Assembly (NCBI RefSeq): GCF_946893725.1
Contig: NZ_CAMPPE010000001.1
Location: 372,001 to 436,000 of the forward strand
Length of the DNA: 64,000 nucleotides
Source of the DNA: Anaerococcus sp. Marseille-Q5996
GTDB lineage: Bacteria; Bacillota; Clostridia; Tissierellales; Peptoniphilaceae
Direction of reading: 5' to 3'
Part shown: piece by piece, positions 33,130-42,742 of the stretch
Position numbering within the stretch: position 1 is the stretch's first letter
Layout of the letters: the number at the start of each line of letters is the position of its first letter
Notes under the pieces: model-generated
Seen by the model: only the letters and a program-made list of their open reading frames with translations
Told to the model about the DNA's origin: nothing
Databases searched by the model: none
Translations under genes and position numbers: made by a program

Positions 33130-34638
33130 CTACTCTTTCTTAATATTCTTTCTTTTCAAAAATGCATTTTTTATATCATCAAATTCATCTACTTTTAAAA
33201 CATAAATAATTCCAACATATATGATTGCAGAAAAAGCTATAGTTACTAGTAACCAAAGATTTGACGGTCTTAGCTGGTAGAAATATTTTGCAAATACTCC
33301 AAGTGCTGCTCCTGCTATTAAGATTTTGCCTATATTTTTAATGATGTATTTATTTTCAAGACTTCCATAGGTTTTTTTGTACATTACAAAAGCCATAAGT
33401 ACTGATGACAATTGGCTAATTGTTGTGGCCATTGCTAATCCTACTAGGCCATATCTCATTGATAGGGCATAGTCGAGGAAAATATTTATCCCTAGTTGGA
33501 TAAAGGAAATAACTGTTGGAATTTTTGTATTTTGATTTGAAAAAAATGACAAATACAGCAAATCAACTATGGCTGGCCCCAGTAAATACAAGGTATAGGT
33601 AAATAGGACTTGGCTGGTTGCTATCATATCATTGTAGGTAAATTCGCCACGGTAATAAACAAATGAAATTATTGGCTCAGATAAAACCATCATCCCAATT
33701 ATAGATGGGATAAATAATATCATTATTTTTACCAAGGTCTTGCTTGTTAAGTTTTTCATTCCCTTTATGTCATTATCAGCAACTAATTTTCCTATTATTG
33801 GATAAGCTGTGATTTGAAATGGCACAATAAATGTTGAGCTTACAATTCTTAGGATTTTTAAGGCGTAATTTATAATTGACACCCCACCATCAGTTGCAAC
33901 TAGAGAAGCAAATGATTGGTCGACAATGGTTGAAATATAAACTGCAGCCATGGAAAATGTTGTAGGTAGGGATAGGATTATAATTTTTTTGACATTTTCA
34001 TCAAAAGAAAATTTTATTTTGCTACGCTTAAAACCAGTTTTTTGTATAGCCCTTGGAAATATTATAAATTGTAGAAAATACGCCCAAAATATTCCAATAG
34101 TCATTATCCATACATTGCCATTTGAAATTGCAACTGTAATTGCAAGAATTGTATTTAATATTATTAGAGGCAAGGCAGGAGTCAAGAAATCTCCTTTTAT
34201 TTGCAAGTATGCAGAAAAAATAGCTGCATAGATATTTGGATAAATGGTTAAAATTATGGCACGCATAAAACTTGATGCAATTTTTAATTTTTCTCCGCTA
34301 TATCCTGCTGCAAATAGTTTTACGATGGCTGGTGCAAAAGCAAAGCCCAGTATCATAATCGCAGTGGTCAAAAATAGGGAGAAGTTTAAAAGATTATTTG
34401 TAAATTTGTCTCCCGACTCTTCTCCGCCCTTTTTTAAAACTTCATTGTAGGTTGGTATGTAAGTTTTGCTTAGGGCATAGGTGATTACAGAAAAAATTAA
34501 AGTAGCAGCGGTTGTCGATGTGTTAAAGGCATCTGTGATTGGCCCGGTTCCATAAAAGAAAGAAAAAATCATCTCACGAATAAATGAGAAGATTTTTCCT
34601 ACTAAATTTAATATTATAAGTATTAGTGTATTGTTCAT
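33130..34638 (-). CDS. murJ: MurJ/MviN-family lipid II flippase
   Basis: The 502-residue product is almost entirely membrane segments (about 14), with the MurJ features of an N-terminal GKIFSFIREM segment and a conserved R-G-E-F region (FVYYRGEFTYNDM). MurJ proteins move lipid-linked peptidoglycan precursor across the membrane. Other MOP-superfamily exporters (polysaccharide flippases) are an alternative. Its start overlaps the stop of the gene at 34635 by four bases. Confidence 0.85.
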   Translation of the reverse strand: MNNTLILIILNLVGKIFSFIREMIFSFFYGTGPITDAFNTSTTAATLIFSVITYALSKTYIPTYNEVLKKGGEESGDKFTNNLLNFSLFLTTAIMILGFAFAPAIVKLFAAGYSGEKLKIASSFMRAIILTIYPNIYAAIFSAYLQIKGDFLTPALPLIILNTILAITVAISNGNVWIMTIGIFWAYFLQFIIFPRAIQKTGFKRSKIKFSFDENVKKIIILSLPTTFSMAAVYISTIVDQSFASLVATDGGVSIINYALKILRIVSSTFIVPFQITAYPIIGKLVADNDIKGMKNLTSKTLVKIMILFIPSIIGMMVLSEPIISFVYYRGEFTYNDMIATSQVLFTYTLYLLGPAIVDLLYLSFFSNQNTKIPTVISFIQLGINIFLDYALSMRYGLVGLAMATTISQLSSVLMAFVMYKKTYGSLENKYIIKNIGKILIAGAALGVFAKYFYQLRPSNLWLLVTIAFSAIIYVGIIYVLKVDEFDDIKNAFLKRKNIKKE

Positions 34639-35147
34639 GATTTTTTGTTGGCATAACCCAATAGGAAATTGTCAATTGATTCAATTTCTAGGGTTATTAG
34701 CTCGTCTATTTTTATTTCAAATTGATCAAATACTTGGGCATTTGCCTTATTTATTGCATCTATAATTACGACTTCATCATTGAAATCTCTAACGAAACCT
34801 GTTGATACATCATAGTAATTAAAACTTGTTGCAAGAGTTATGATTTTGTTGTGGTCTTTGGCATATTTTATCAAATCCCTAAAGTCAGGTTTTGATTGGT
34901 AGATTGCATTGTCGCTATCTCCAATGGAAATATTGCCCCAAAATCCCATGTATTTTTCAATTTTTTTAAGGTATTCTGTATTTCTTTCGATTCCATCTAT
35001 AGTTGATTTATCAAACAATAGATATCCATCAAATTTGCCTTGGTCATCTACCAAGTGGGTAAATAATCTCTCTGTGTTTTGGTAAATGATGTATCCAACA
35101 GCAAAGGAATCTTCGTCTGATGAATAAATTTCTACTAAATCTTTCAT
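34635..35147 (-). CDS. Cytoplasmic protein of unknown function
   Basis: The 170-residue product has no signal peptide or membrane segment. It begins MKDLVEIYSSDEDSFAVGYI, with a beta-rich pattern (GYIIYQNTERLFTHLV, then VVIIDAINKANAQVFDQ). No family is recognised. It sits between an amino-acid ABC transporter and MurJ and overlaps murJ by four bases (ATGA), so it is co-expressed with the flippase. A well-placed ribosome binding site (TAGGAG) precedes it. Confidence 0.6.
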   Translation of the reverse strand: MKDLVEIYSSDEDSFAVGYIIYQNTERLFTHLVDDQGKFDGYLLFDKSTIDGIERNTEYLKKIEKYMGFWGNISIGDSDNAIYQSKPDFRDLIKYAKDHNKIITLATSFNYYDVSTGFVRDFNDEVVIIDAINKANAQVFDQFEIKIDELITLEIESIDNFLLGYANKKS

Positions 35148-35155
35148 TTATTCTC

Positions 35156-35890
35156 CTAGTTATTTAAAAATCTTGATAAGAATGTTCTAGTCCTGTTATG
35201 GGTAGGATTTTCAAAAATTTCTTTTGGAGATCCATCCTCTAAAATTATACCTTTATCCATAAATAAAACTCTAGTAGAAACATCACGGGCAAAGTCCATT
35301 TCGTGAGTTACCACAATCATGGTTATACCAGTTTTAGCAAGTTTGGTCATTACTTCCAAAACTTCACCAACCATTTCTGGGTCAAGGGCACTTGTTGGTT
35401 CATCAAAAAGCAGCACTTTTGGATTCATACAAAGTGCACGAGCTATTGCTACTCTTTGTTTTTGTCCACCAGATAATTGGGAAGGTCTTGCGTGGATGAA
35501 ATTTTGCATGCCTACATCTGACAAAAAGCTTATGGCAAGTTCTTCTGCCTCTTTTTTATTTTTGCCAAGAACTAGCTCTTGGCCCAGAGTACAGTTTTCT
35601 AAAACATTTTTATTTTCAAAGAGGTTAAAGTTTTGGAAAACCATTCCTACTTGTGAACGATAGTGTCTTTCATCAAATTCATTTTCCAAGATATTCTTAC
35701 CTTCATATAAGATTTCCCCACTTGTTGGTGTTTCAAGTAGATTTAGACATCTTAAGAGGGTAGATTTTCCAGATCCTGAGGAACCAATTATGGAGACAAC
35801 TTCATTTTTTTCTACACTAAAATTTATATCTTTTAGGACCTTTAGGTCGCCAAAGCTTTTTTCTAGGTTATTTACATTAATTATTGACAT
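35156..35890 (-). CDS. Polar amino-acid ABC transporter ATP-binding protein
   Basis: The 244-residue product has Walker [10 protein letters not shown]-loop, signature LSGGQKQR, Walker [16 protein letters not shown] and the switch His (VVTHEMDF): a GlnQ/HisP-type ATPase. It overlaps the substrate-binding/permease gene by 14 bases and powers that importer. Regulated with it by the T-box leader at 37490-37748. Confidence 0.93.
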   Translation of the reverse strand: MSIINVNNLEKSFGDLKVLKDINFSVEKNEVVSIIGSSGSGKSTLLRCLNLLETPTSGEILYEGKNILENEFDERHYRSQVGMVFQNFNLFENKNVLENCTLGQELVLGKNKKEAEELAISFLSDVGMQNFIHARPSQLSGGQKQRVAIARALCMNPKVLLFDEPTSALDPEMVGEVLEVMTKLAKTGITMIVVTHEMDFARDVSTRVLFMDKGIILEDGSPKEIFENPTHNRTRTFLSRFLNN

Positions 35891-37463
35891 TTTTTGCTCC
35901 TGTACTTGATTCTTTGATATATTCTCTGCCCATCATTCTGCGTTCAACTACTAAAAGGATTCTAGTAATTACAAATGTTAGGATGAAATATATTAGGGCT
36001 GTTATTAGGTAGGTTGGGAAATATTGGTAGGTAGATCCTGCTACTGACTTACTCATAAAGAATAATTCTGTCACTGATATTACGTTAAGTACTGATGTAT
36101 CCTTAATGTTTATAACAAATTCGTTACCTAATGATGGCAAGATTGTTCTTACAGTTTGTGGAATTATTACATTTTTCATAGTTTGCCAGTGGGTCATTCC
36201 TAAGGCCTTACAAGCTTCAAATTGTCCCTTATTAATTGAATTTATACCGCCGCGGACAACTTCAGATAAATACGCACCTGTATTAATTGATACGATTAAG
36301 ATTGCCGCAAACATTGTGGATAGGTCTATGCCAAAATATTGTTTTAATCCATAAAAAATAATTACTGATTGAACCATCATTGGTGTACCACGGAAAATTT
36401 CTACATAGGCTCCTAAGATAAAGTTAACTATTTTATAGATGGCGTTGCCTATAGGATTTTTTTCTTTATTGACTTCTGTTTTTCTAATAACTGCAACAAG
36501 TAATCCGATTAAAAATCCTAATAGAGTAGAAACTATTGCTATGAATAGAGTATTTACAATTCCTTTTAAAAATAGGGAGGAATATCTAGACCAAATGGAT
36601 TGCATTTCTTGAAAAAATGTTAAATTATCCTTGCTTTGATCTTCGCCAAAGCTTGCGATTTTTATCATATGATCCATAATATCGTCTTGTTCATCTTGAG
36701 AAATATTTTTCAAAGCATTATTTATATTATTTTTTAGAGGAGATCCTTTTTTTACACCTACGGCTATAGTTGTAAGCATAGGATCGATATCAAATCCTTC
36801 TTCAGGATTAAAATCTCTATAAGATAAATCTGTATTTGCATAAATGGCTATCATTGCACCGGACTTATCAGATACATAGCCATCTATGGTTCCTGCCTTT
36901 GTTGCAGCAATCATAGTTGGAAAGGAGTCTAGGGCTTGTTGCTTATTTACTCCATCCATTTGATCGATTAGATCAAGGTGGAAAGTACCAAGCTGTGCAG
37001 TGATTTTTGCATCTTTATAGTCGTTGATATCTTTTGCATCGGCATAGGCTGAGTCTTTTCTTGTTACAATACCAATACTTGCATCGTAGTAGCTATCTGT
37101 AAAGTCTATTTGTTTTAGACGCTCTTCTGTAGGGCTCATACCAGCAACAATTGCATCAATTTTGCCAGAAGTTAGGGCTGGTATTAGCCCATCCCAGTCT
37201 ATTTTATAAATTTCTAGTTCTTTGCCTAATTCATCGGCAATTTTTTTTGCAACAGCTACATCATAACCATTGGCATATTCGCCAGGGGAGTTTGCTACTG
37301 GGACACCCTCGTTATCCTCATTTACTTCAGAGAAGTTAAAGGGAGCGTAGTTTACTTCCATACCAACTCTTAAAACATCACCTTCCTCACTAGCAAAACT
37401 TAAATTTGTAAAGCTTGCTAGGAGAAGGATTAAGCTTAACAAAATTTTTCTTAGTCTTTTCAT
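35877..37463 (-). CDS. Amino-acid ABC transporter, fused substrate-binding protein and permease
   Basis: The 528-residue product joins a periplasmic-binding-type domain (residues about 30-265; [21 protein letters not shown], given here as [10 protein letters not shown] then [11 protein letters not shown]) to a GlnP-like permease with the EAA-type loop ([13 protein letters not shown]). The signal peptide [17 protein letters not shown] starts at 37463, where AAGGAAGG precedes the ATG; an upstream ATG at 37511 lies inside the T-box terminator region. Fusion of both domains is known in Firmicutes glutamine/arginine transporters. A T-box leader upstream shows it responds to shortage of one amino acid. 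Confidence 0.9.
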   Translation of the reverse strand: MKRLRKILLSLILLLASFTNLSFASEEGDVLRVGMEVNYAPFNFSEVNEDNEGVPVANSPGEYANGYDVAVAKKIADELGKELEIYKIDWDGLIPALTSGKIDAIVAGMSPTEERLKQIDFTDSYYDASIGIVTRKDSAYADAKDINDYKDAKITAQLGTFHLDLIDQMDGVNKQQALDSFPTMIAATKAGTIDGYVSDKSGAMIAIYANTDLSYRDFNPEEGFDIDPMLTTIAVGVKKGSPLKNNINNALKNISQDEQDDIMDHMIKIASFGEDQSKDNLTFFQEMQSIWSRYSSLFLKGIVNTLFIAIVSTLLGFLIGLLVAVIRKTEVNKEKNPIGNAIYKIVNFILGAYVEIFRGTPMMVQSVIIFYGLKQYFGIDLSTMFAAILIVSINTGAYLSEVVRGGINSINKGQFEACKALGMTHWQTMKNVIIPQTVRTILPSLGNEFVINIKDTSVLNVISVTELFFMSKSVAGSTYQYFPTYLITALIYFILTFVITRILLVVERRMMGREYIKESSTGAKNVNN

Positions 37464-37489
37464 AATTTTTCCTTCCTTGGGCTTAAAAT

Positions 37490-37748
37490 TTTGTAAAAAA
37501 AATACACGCACACTTTCGCATTCTTGGGACGAAAGGCCGTGTTACCACCCAAATTCATGTACTTTTCGCAAAGTACATCTCATTAAGTACCATCATACTC
37601 GTTTGCTGTAACGTGCATCACGTCTTTGAATCAAATATCCTCAAAGAAACTCAAAGGCTTTTTTCACTAATCTTCCAAATGTCCCTTTCCACCAGCCGGG
37701 ACTCTCTAGATTTTTCCAAGTAGCTACTCTTCTTCTCATCGTTGTTTA
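37490..37748 (-). promoter_or_regulatory. T-box leader upstream of the amino-acid ABC operon
   Basis: On the minus strand the leader holds the stem I signature AGAGAGTCCCGGCTGGTG, a central region, the T-box sequence GGGTGGTAACACGG (37535-37549 region) and a CTTTCGTCCC terminator arm with a T-run before the gene. T-boxes bind uncharged tRNA and allow read-through when the amino acid is scarce. The specifier codon could not be assigned with confidence; an AAA in GTGAAAAAAGCC (lysine) is one possibility. Confidence 0.88.
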
Positions 37749-37752
37749 GGAT

Positions 37753-37781
37753 ATAATACAAGATTTTGATAAAAAAGTCAA
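37753..37781 (-). promoter_or_regulatory. Promoter of the T-box leader
   Basis: On the minus strand: TTGACT, 17-base spacer, TATTAT. Transcription would start just before the T-box stem I. Confidence 0.75.
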
Positions 37782-37815
37782 GCCTTAATGGTATAGTTAA
37801 GAAAAGAGGTAAAGT

Positions 37816-38313
37816 ATGAAACTTAGTGAAAGACAAAAAGAAATCATAAATATTCTACAAACTAGCAAAAATCCAATATCTGGAGAGGCTTTGGGAGATA
37901 GGTTTGGAGTATCCAGACAAATAATCGTAAAAGACATTGGAGTTTTAAAGGCCTTTGGCATAGAAATAATTTCTACCAATAAGGGATATAAAATAGATAA
38001 TAGTAAAAAACTAACTCGCATTATCGAATCAAAACATGAGGACTCAGCCATCAAAGATGAATTAAATACAATTGTGGATAATGGTGGAGTGATCATAGAT
38101 GTATTTATAAATCACCCTGTCTATGGAGTAATCAGAAAAGATTTGAATATCCACTCCCGCAATGGAGTCAGTAATTTTGTAAAAAACATGACAATATCAA
38201 CACCCCTTAAAAATTTGACGGATAATGTTCATTACCACACCATAAGTGCAAAAAATAGTGAAAGTTTAGAAAGTATTGAAAAGGCATTAAGGGAAAAAGG
38301 CTATTTAAATTAA
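37816..38313 (+). CDS. NiaR-like (HTH plus 3H domain) transcriptional repressor
   Basis: The 165-residue product has an N-terminal winged helix (RQKEIINILQTSKNPISGEA, then LGDRFGVSRQIIVKDIGVL) and a C-terminal 3H domain with conserved histidines (FINHPVYGVI, NIHSRNG, VHYHTI). This is the layout of NiaR (YrxA), a niacin-responsive repressor of NAD synthesis and niacin uptake genes. No NAD genes adjoin it; the next gene is a membrane transporter-like protein that could be its target. AGAGGTAAAG precedes the ATG. Confidence 0.85.
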   Translation: MKLSERQKEIINILQTSKNPISGEALGDRFGVSRQIIVKDIGVLKAFGIEIISTNKGYKIDNSKKLTRIIESKHEDSAIKDELNTIVDNGGVIIDVFINHPVYGVIRKDLNIHSRNGVSNFVKNMTISTPLKNLTDNVHYHTISAKNSESLESIEKALREKGYLN

Positions 38314-38383
38314 TTTTCCCACTGTATATACAATAAATATTTTTTATGTTATACTTTAGCTAAGAAAAATCTAAGGAGAAGAC

Positions 38384-39403
38384 ATGAAAAAATATTTACA
38401 AGAGCAGGGAATTAATATTTCAGCTAGGGTCTACTTTATAGATGCCCTAGGTGCCATGGCCTTTGGACTTTTTGCCTCCTTACTTGTGGGGACAATTTTA
38501 AATTCAATTGGCAATTCTTTTAATATTTTATTTTTAACAGAACGCATTTGGCCATTGGTAACTCAAGCTACTGGAGCTGCAATTGCAGTTTCGATAGCCT
38601 ATGCCCTAAAAGCACCAAACTTAGTTTTATTTGCATCGACCATTGTAGGTCTAGGAGCCTATGAATTAGGCGGTCCAGTGGGAGTTTATATTGCGACAAT
38701 TTTTGGAGTGGAATTTGGAAAGCTAGTCTCAAAACGAACAAAATTAGACATAATCATTACACCTGCCATCACGATTTTAATTGGAGTTTTAGTTGGAGAT
38801 TTGATAGGACCAGGTGTATCAACCTTTATGACAGGTCTTGGAAATATTATTATGCGAGCAACAGAACTACAACCATTTTTAATGGGGATAATTGTTTCGG
38901 TTTTGGTCGGCATGGCCTTAACTTTGCCAATTTCATCAGCTGCAATTTGTATGATGCTTTCATTATCAGGACTTGCAGGTGGGGCAGCAACGGTTGGTTG
39001 TGCTGCACAAATGATTGGATTTGCAGTTATTTCTTATAAGGATAATGGTCTGGAGGGTTTACTTGCCCAAGGACTAGGTACATCGATGTTTCAAGTGCCA
39101 AACATTATCAAAAATCCATGGATATGGATCCCACCAACACTTGCAGGAGCTATTTTAGGACCTATCTCTACTTTAGTTTTTAAAATGGAAAATACTCCCC
39201 TAGGATCTGGCATGGGAACAAGTGGCCTTGTAGGACAAATTTCAACACTAAATGCCATGGCAGATGGCAGAAGTATTTCACTTTTACTGATCCAAATTTT
39301 ATTTTTACACTTCATACTGCCAGCTGTTCTTTCTTTTATAATTTATAAGATAATGTATAAGCAAGGATTAATAAAAGATAATGATATGAAAATTAATTTC
39401 TAA
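38384..39403 (+). CDS. PTS-EIIC-type membrane protein (PTS_EIIC_2 family)
   Basis: The 339-residue product has 8-10 membrane segments with glycine-rich motifs (GPISTLVFKMENTPLGSGMG, LVGQISTLNAM) found in the stand-alone PTS_EIIC_2 family. No EIIA, EIIB or HPr domain is attached or adjacent, so coupling to the phosphotransferase system is unproven and the substrate is unknown. TAAGGAG precedes the ATG. A TATACT at about 38350 could be its -10 box. Confidence 0.78.
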   Translation: MKKYLQEQGINISARVYFIDALGAMAFGLFASLLVGTILNSIGNSFNILFLTERIWPLVTQATGAAIAVSIAYALKAPNLVLFASTIVGLGAYELGGPVGVYIATIFGVEFGKLVSKRTKLDIIITPAITILIGVLVGDLIGPGVSTFMTGLGNIIMRATELQPFLMGIIVSVLVGMALTLPISSAAICMMLSLSGLAGGAATVGCAAQMIGFAVISYKDNGLEGLLAQGLGTSMFQVPNIIKNPWIWIPPTLAGAILGPISTLVFKMENTPLGSGMGTSGLVGQISTLNAMADGRSISLLLIQILFLHFILPAVLSFIIYKIMYKQGLIKDNDMKINF

Positions 39404-39517
39404 TGGCTAAATATAGCGGTATTGCTATAAGTTTATGGCAATTTAATAAAAAATAGATATAATTAAGGAAGAAGCATTAAATAAATAATGCTTTTTTCTT
39501 TTATAAAGGAGAGTTCA

Positions 39518-40303
39518 ATGGAAAAACAAAGAAATTTTGACCAATTTAAAGTAAACCTAAACGAAGGTTCTTCAGTTGGTAAAGTTATAGCAGTAATGAG
39601 TGGTAAGGGTGGAGTAGGAAAATCATCTGTAACCAGCATGCTAGCTAATAAATTAAATAAAAAAGGCTACAAGGTAGCAGTTTTTGATGCCGACATTACA
39701 GGTCCATCAATCCCACAAGCTTTTGGCATTGATGAAAGTGTAACCGGTACCAAAGAAGGAATCATGTATCCAGGTGTGACCCGTGATGGAATTAAAATCA
39801 TATCTGTAAATATGATTTTACCAAATAAAACTGACCCAGTAGTTTGGAGATCATCTATTGTAACTGGTGTTATCAAACAATTCTACACAGACGTAGACTG
39901 GGGAGAAATCGACTACATGCTTATCGATATGCCACCGGGAACAAGTGATGTGCCACTTACAGTTTTCCAATCATTACCAATAGATGGAATTGTCGCAGTA
40001 GCAACTCCACAAGATTTAGTGGGTATGGTTGTAGAAAAATCATTAAAAATGTCAAAAATGATGGGTAAAAAGGTAATAGGAATAGTAGAAAATATGTCAT
40101 ATTTTAAATGCCCAGATTGTGGATCAGATCACAAAATTTTTGGAGATAGCCATGTTGAAGAAGTAGCAAGCAAATACGATATTCAGACAATTGCAAAACT
40201 ACCAATCAACCCAAAAATTGCAAGCAAAATTGATGCTGGTCTTGTAGAAGATGTAAACTTAGAAGAGCTAAATCCAATAATCGAGAAAATCGAATCATTA
40301 TAG
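39518..40303 (+). CDS. Mrp/NBP35-family iron-sulfur carrier ATPase
   Basis: The 261-residue product has a deviant Walker A motif (SGKGGVGKSS), switch DADITGPS, LIDMPPGTSD and the CPDC pair (YFKCPDCGS) that binds a bridging Fe-S cluster. Mrp (ApbC) proteins carry and transfer Fe-S clusters to target enzymes. The start at 39518 has AAAGGAG upstream; an ATG 30 bases earlier lacks one. A DUF1002 gene follows after eight bases, so they share a transcript. Confidence 0.9.
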   Translation: MEKQRNFDQFKVNLNEGSSVGKVIAVMSGKGGVGKSSVTSMLANKLNKKGYKVAVFDADITGPSIPQAFGIDESVTGTKEGIMYPGVTRDGIKIISVNMILPNKTDPVVWRSSIVTGVIKQFYTDVDWGEIDYMLIDMPPGTSDVPLTVFQSLPIDGIVAVATPQDLVGMVVEKSLKMSKMMGKKVIGIVENMSYFKCPDCGSDHKIFGDSHVEEVASKYDIQTIAKLPINPKIASKIDAGLVEDVNLEELNPIIEKIESL

Positions 40304-40311
40304 GAGGGTTT

Positions 40312-41286
40312 ATGAAAAAAAGACTCTTAGCACTCTTATGTGCCTTAAGTATTTTTGTACCATCGCTAGCATTTGCAGCAAATGATGCAAATAAGGATGC
40401 TGTAGTATATGGTGCAGCCTTAAATAATGAACAAATTAGTCAAATGAACCAAGCCTTTGGTGTAAATAGCAATGATCCAAACCTAGCTTATAAAACAGCT
40501 ACTGGAGAGGACCTAGAAAAATATTTAGGATACTATACTGATAACACAAATATGATTTCATCAGTATATATCAAAAAACTACCAGAAAATTCTGGAATTA
40601 AGGTAAATATAGTAACACCTGCAAATATCACATCTATTACCCAAGGCCAATACACAAATGCGGCCATTACAGCAGGGATTTCAGATGCAGATATTTATGT
40701 AGCAAGTCCAAAACCAGTAACCGGTGAGTCAGCCCTAGTTGGTGTTTATGCAGCACTTGCAGATTCTGGAAAAGATATAGATCCAGAAAGAGCAAAGGTT
40801 GCCCAAGAAGAGTTAGAAACTGTAAATGAAATTGCAGTAGAAAACAAAGATAAGGCAAATTTTGACCCAGCAGAATTAGATAAGGTTGTAATTGAAGTTA
40901 AGCAAAAACTTGCTGAACACAAGGAAGAAACAGGTCAGGCAGCAGATGCAAATCAAATTGCAATTTATATTCAAGATGCCCTAAAAAATGTAAATCTTGA
41001 AAATGTTTTAAGTGATAACAACATAAATATTTTGATTAATTTCTTTGATAAATATCAAAATTCATCTGCAATTGATAGCAAGGAAGTAAGAGAAAATCTT
41101 ATCAAATTTGGAAATGAACTAGCAGATAATGCTGGCAAATTTTACAATGAAAACAAAGAATCTATTGATAATATAGCTAAAGAAGCCCAAGATAGTGGAC
41201 TTTTGGATTCTATTATTAATTTCTTACAATCAATTGTAAATTCGTTTTTAAATATTTTTGCTAATTCATCAAATGAAAACCAATAA
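40312..41286 (+). CDS. Secreted DUF1002 protein
   Basis: The 324-residue product has a signal peptide (MKKRLLALLCALSIFVPSLA) followed by a DUF1002-type domain (YGAALNNEQISQMNQAFG, then PENSGIKVNIVTPANITSIT and QGQYTNAAITAGISDADIYV). The function of this family, seen in Firmicutes such as YpuA, is unknown. A helical C-terminal region follows. AGGAGG precedes the ATG. Confidence 0.85.
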   Translation: MKKRLLALLCALSIFVPSLAFAANDANKDAVVYGAALNNEQISQMNQAFGVNSNDPNLAYKTATGEDLEKYLGYYTDNTNMISSVYIKKLPENSGIKVNIVTPANITSITQGQYTNAAITAGISDADIYVASPKPVTGESALVGVYAALADSGKDIDPERAKVAQEELETVNEIAVENKDKANFDPAELDKVVIEVKQKLAEHKEETGQAADANQIAIYIQDALKNVNLENVLSDNNINILINFFDKYQNSSAIDSKEVRENLIKFGNELADNAGKFYNENKESIDNIAKEAQDSGLLDSIINFLQSIVNSFLNIFANSSNENQ

Positions 41287-41293
41287 TTAGATA

Positions 41294-41327
41294 AAAAAGA
41301 GGAGCATCTTTGTATGCTCCTTTTTTA
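41294..41327. terminator. Bidirectional terminator between DUF1002 and NlpC/P60 genes
   Basis: Stem aaaaaaggagcat with atgctcctttttt, with A- and T-runs on both sides. It serves the two convergent genes. Confidence 0.88.
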
Positions 41328-42608
41328 ATATACAATTCTTCTAATTGAGATAGGATTTCTTATAGGTCCTATTATAATGCCGTAGCGTGGGCTTGATGCG
41401 TGGATCATATTTCCATTTCCATCTGCCATTCCTACGTGGGTTATATTATTTAAACTAGTTCCAAAAAATACTAAATCTCCAGCTTTTTCTTGGCCAAATG
41501 GGATTTCTACCCCATATCTTTGCTGGCTTTGAGCAAAGTGTGGGAGATTGATGCCAATTTGACGGTAGGCTTGCATGGTAAAACCAGAACAATCTATACC
41601 ACGGACTGGATCAATACCGCCCCAAACATAAGGATTTCCTAGATATTGAGTAGCCCATTTGTAAAGCTTATTGCCAGTTTCAGTACCAGTAACTGGGACC
41701 ATAACTGAGTTTGGACTTTGATTTTGACTAGTATTTAAAACTTGATCTTGGTATGTAGTTGTGCTTACATATGAAACTTCTGTTATCTGTCTAACTGCAT
41801 TTCTAGCTTCTTCTTCACGGGCCAATTGGTCCTTGATGAAAGTATTCATTTCATTATAAGACTCAGTCATATTTTCCAAATCACTAGGGTCTTTTTTTGA
41901 AATTGCAAGGTCTTCTAGTTTTACATAGCCTTCTTTTATTGTAGGTTCATTGGAAGACCCGCTTTCATCTTCTCCGCTCGGAGTAGTTCTATCCAAAGCT
42001 ACAGTTTCAGGAGTTTCGTTTTCATTTAAGGTTACTACACTTGGAATTTCTGGATTTTCATCTCCGAGCGTTACAGTTTTAACCTCAACCTGCTCATTTG
42101 TATCTGCTAGATCATAAAGCAGTGAGCTATTTTCAAGCTCTTTTATGTCAATAGTATTTAGTTTTTTATTATCTTTAAAATCTTCATCATAGGAAACTTT
42201 TACGAAATCACTGTCAGGGTCAAATTCTAAAATTGTGACCTTAGTTTTTTCTTTTAGTTTTTGATTAGTAAGATTATTTGAATTGCTATCGGCTTTTTCT
42301 TTTAGGTTTGTTTCTGCTAAAAGGCTGGTGTGATTTATTTTATAAAACCATTGTTTAGCTACATAAGCTTTTTTGCCTTCAAATTCTATTTCATACCAAT
42401 CATCAGTTTCACTTTTTATTTCATAAGGTGTAAAGTCCTCAATCCCACCTAGGATTTCGCTATTTACATCCTCTTTTATACGCACATTTACCCCGTCAGT
42501 TGTATTTTTGTTTAAAATAATGGAATCTGCTTGGGAAATAGCGGGATTTATAAAAATTTGAGAAAATATCAATGAAGTAATAAAGGCTTTTTGAAATCTT
42601 TTTGCCAC
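41325..42608 (-). CDS. SH3 and NlpC/P60 cell-wall hydrolase
   Basis: The 427-residue product has a signal peptide (to about ISQA), two SH3-type regions (about 35-90 with GVNVRIKED; about 95-150), an acidic disordered linker, and a C-terminal NlpC/P60 domain with the catalytic Cys (GIDCSGFTMQAYR), His (THVGMADG) and third polar residue (MIHASSPR). Such enzymes cut peptide stems of peptidoglycan. The GTG start is preceded by GGGAG; the overlapping ATG is out of frame. Confidence 0.9.
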   Translation of the reverse strand: MAKRFQKAFITSLIFSQIFINPAISQADSIILNKNTTDGVNVRIKEDVNSEILGGIEDFTPYEIKSETDDWYEIEFEGKKAYVAKQWFYKINHTSLLAETNLKEKADSNSNNLTNQKLKEKTKVTILEFDPDSDFVKVSYDEDFKDNKKLNTIDIKELENSSLLYDLADTNEQVEVKTVTLGDENPEIPSVVTLNENETPETVALDRTTPSGEDESGSSNEPTIKEGYVKLEDLAISKKDPSDLENMTESYNEMNTFIKDQLAREEEARNAVRQITEVSYVSTTTYQDQVLNTSQNQSPNSVMVPVTGTETGNKLYKWATQYLGNPYVWGGIDPVRGIDCSGFTMQAYRQIGINLPHFAQSQQRYGVEIPFGQEKAGDLVFFGTSLNNITHVGMADGNGNMIHASSPRYGIIIGPIRNPISIRRIVY

Positions 42609-42742
42609 ATTAATCTCCCGTATATATTATTCTAATATAATTCTAAAAGAAATTGCTGGCAATGTCAATTTTTAAGGGATATTTGCATATTTTCATAAAA
42701 AGAAAATAAAATTTGGGTATATTTTAAAAACGAGGTGGAATT

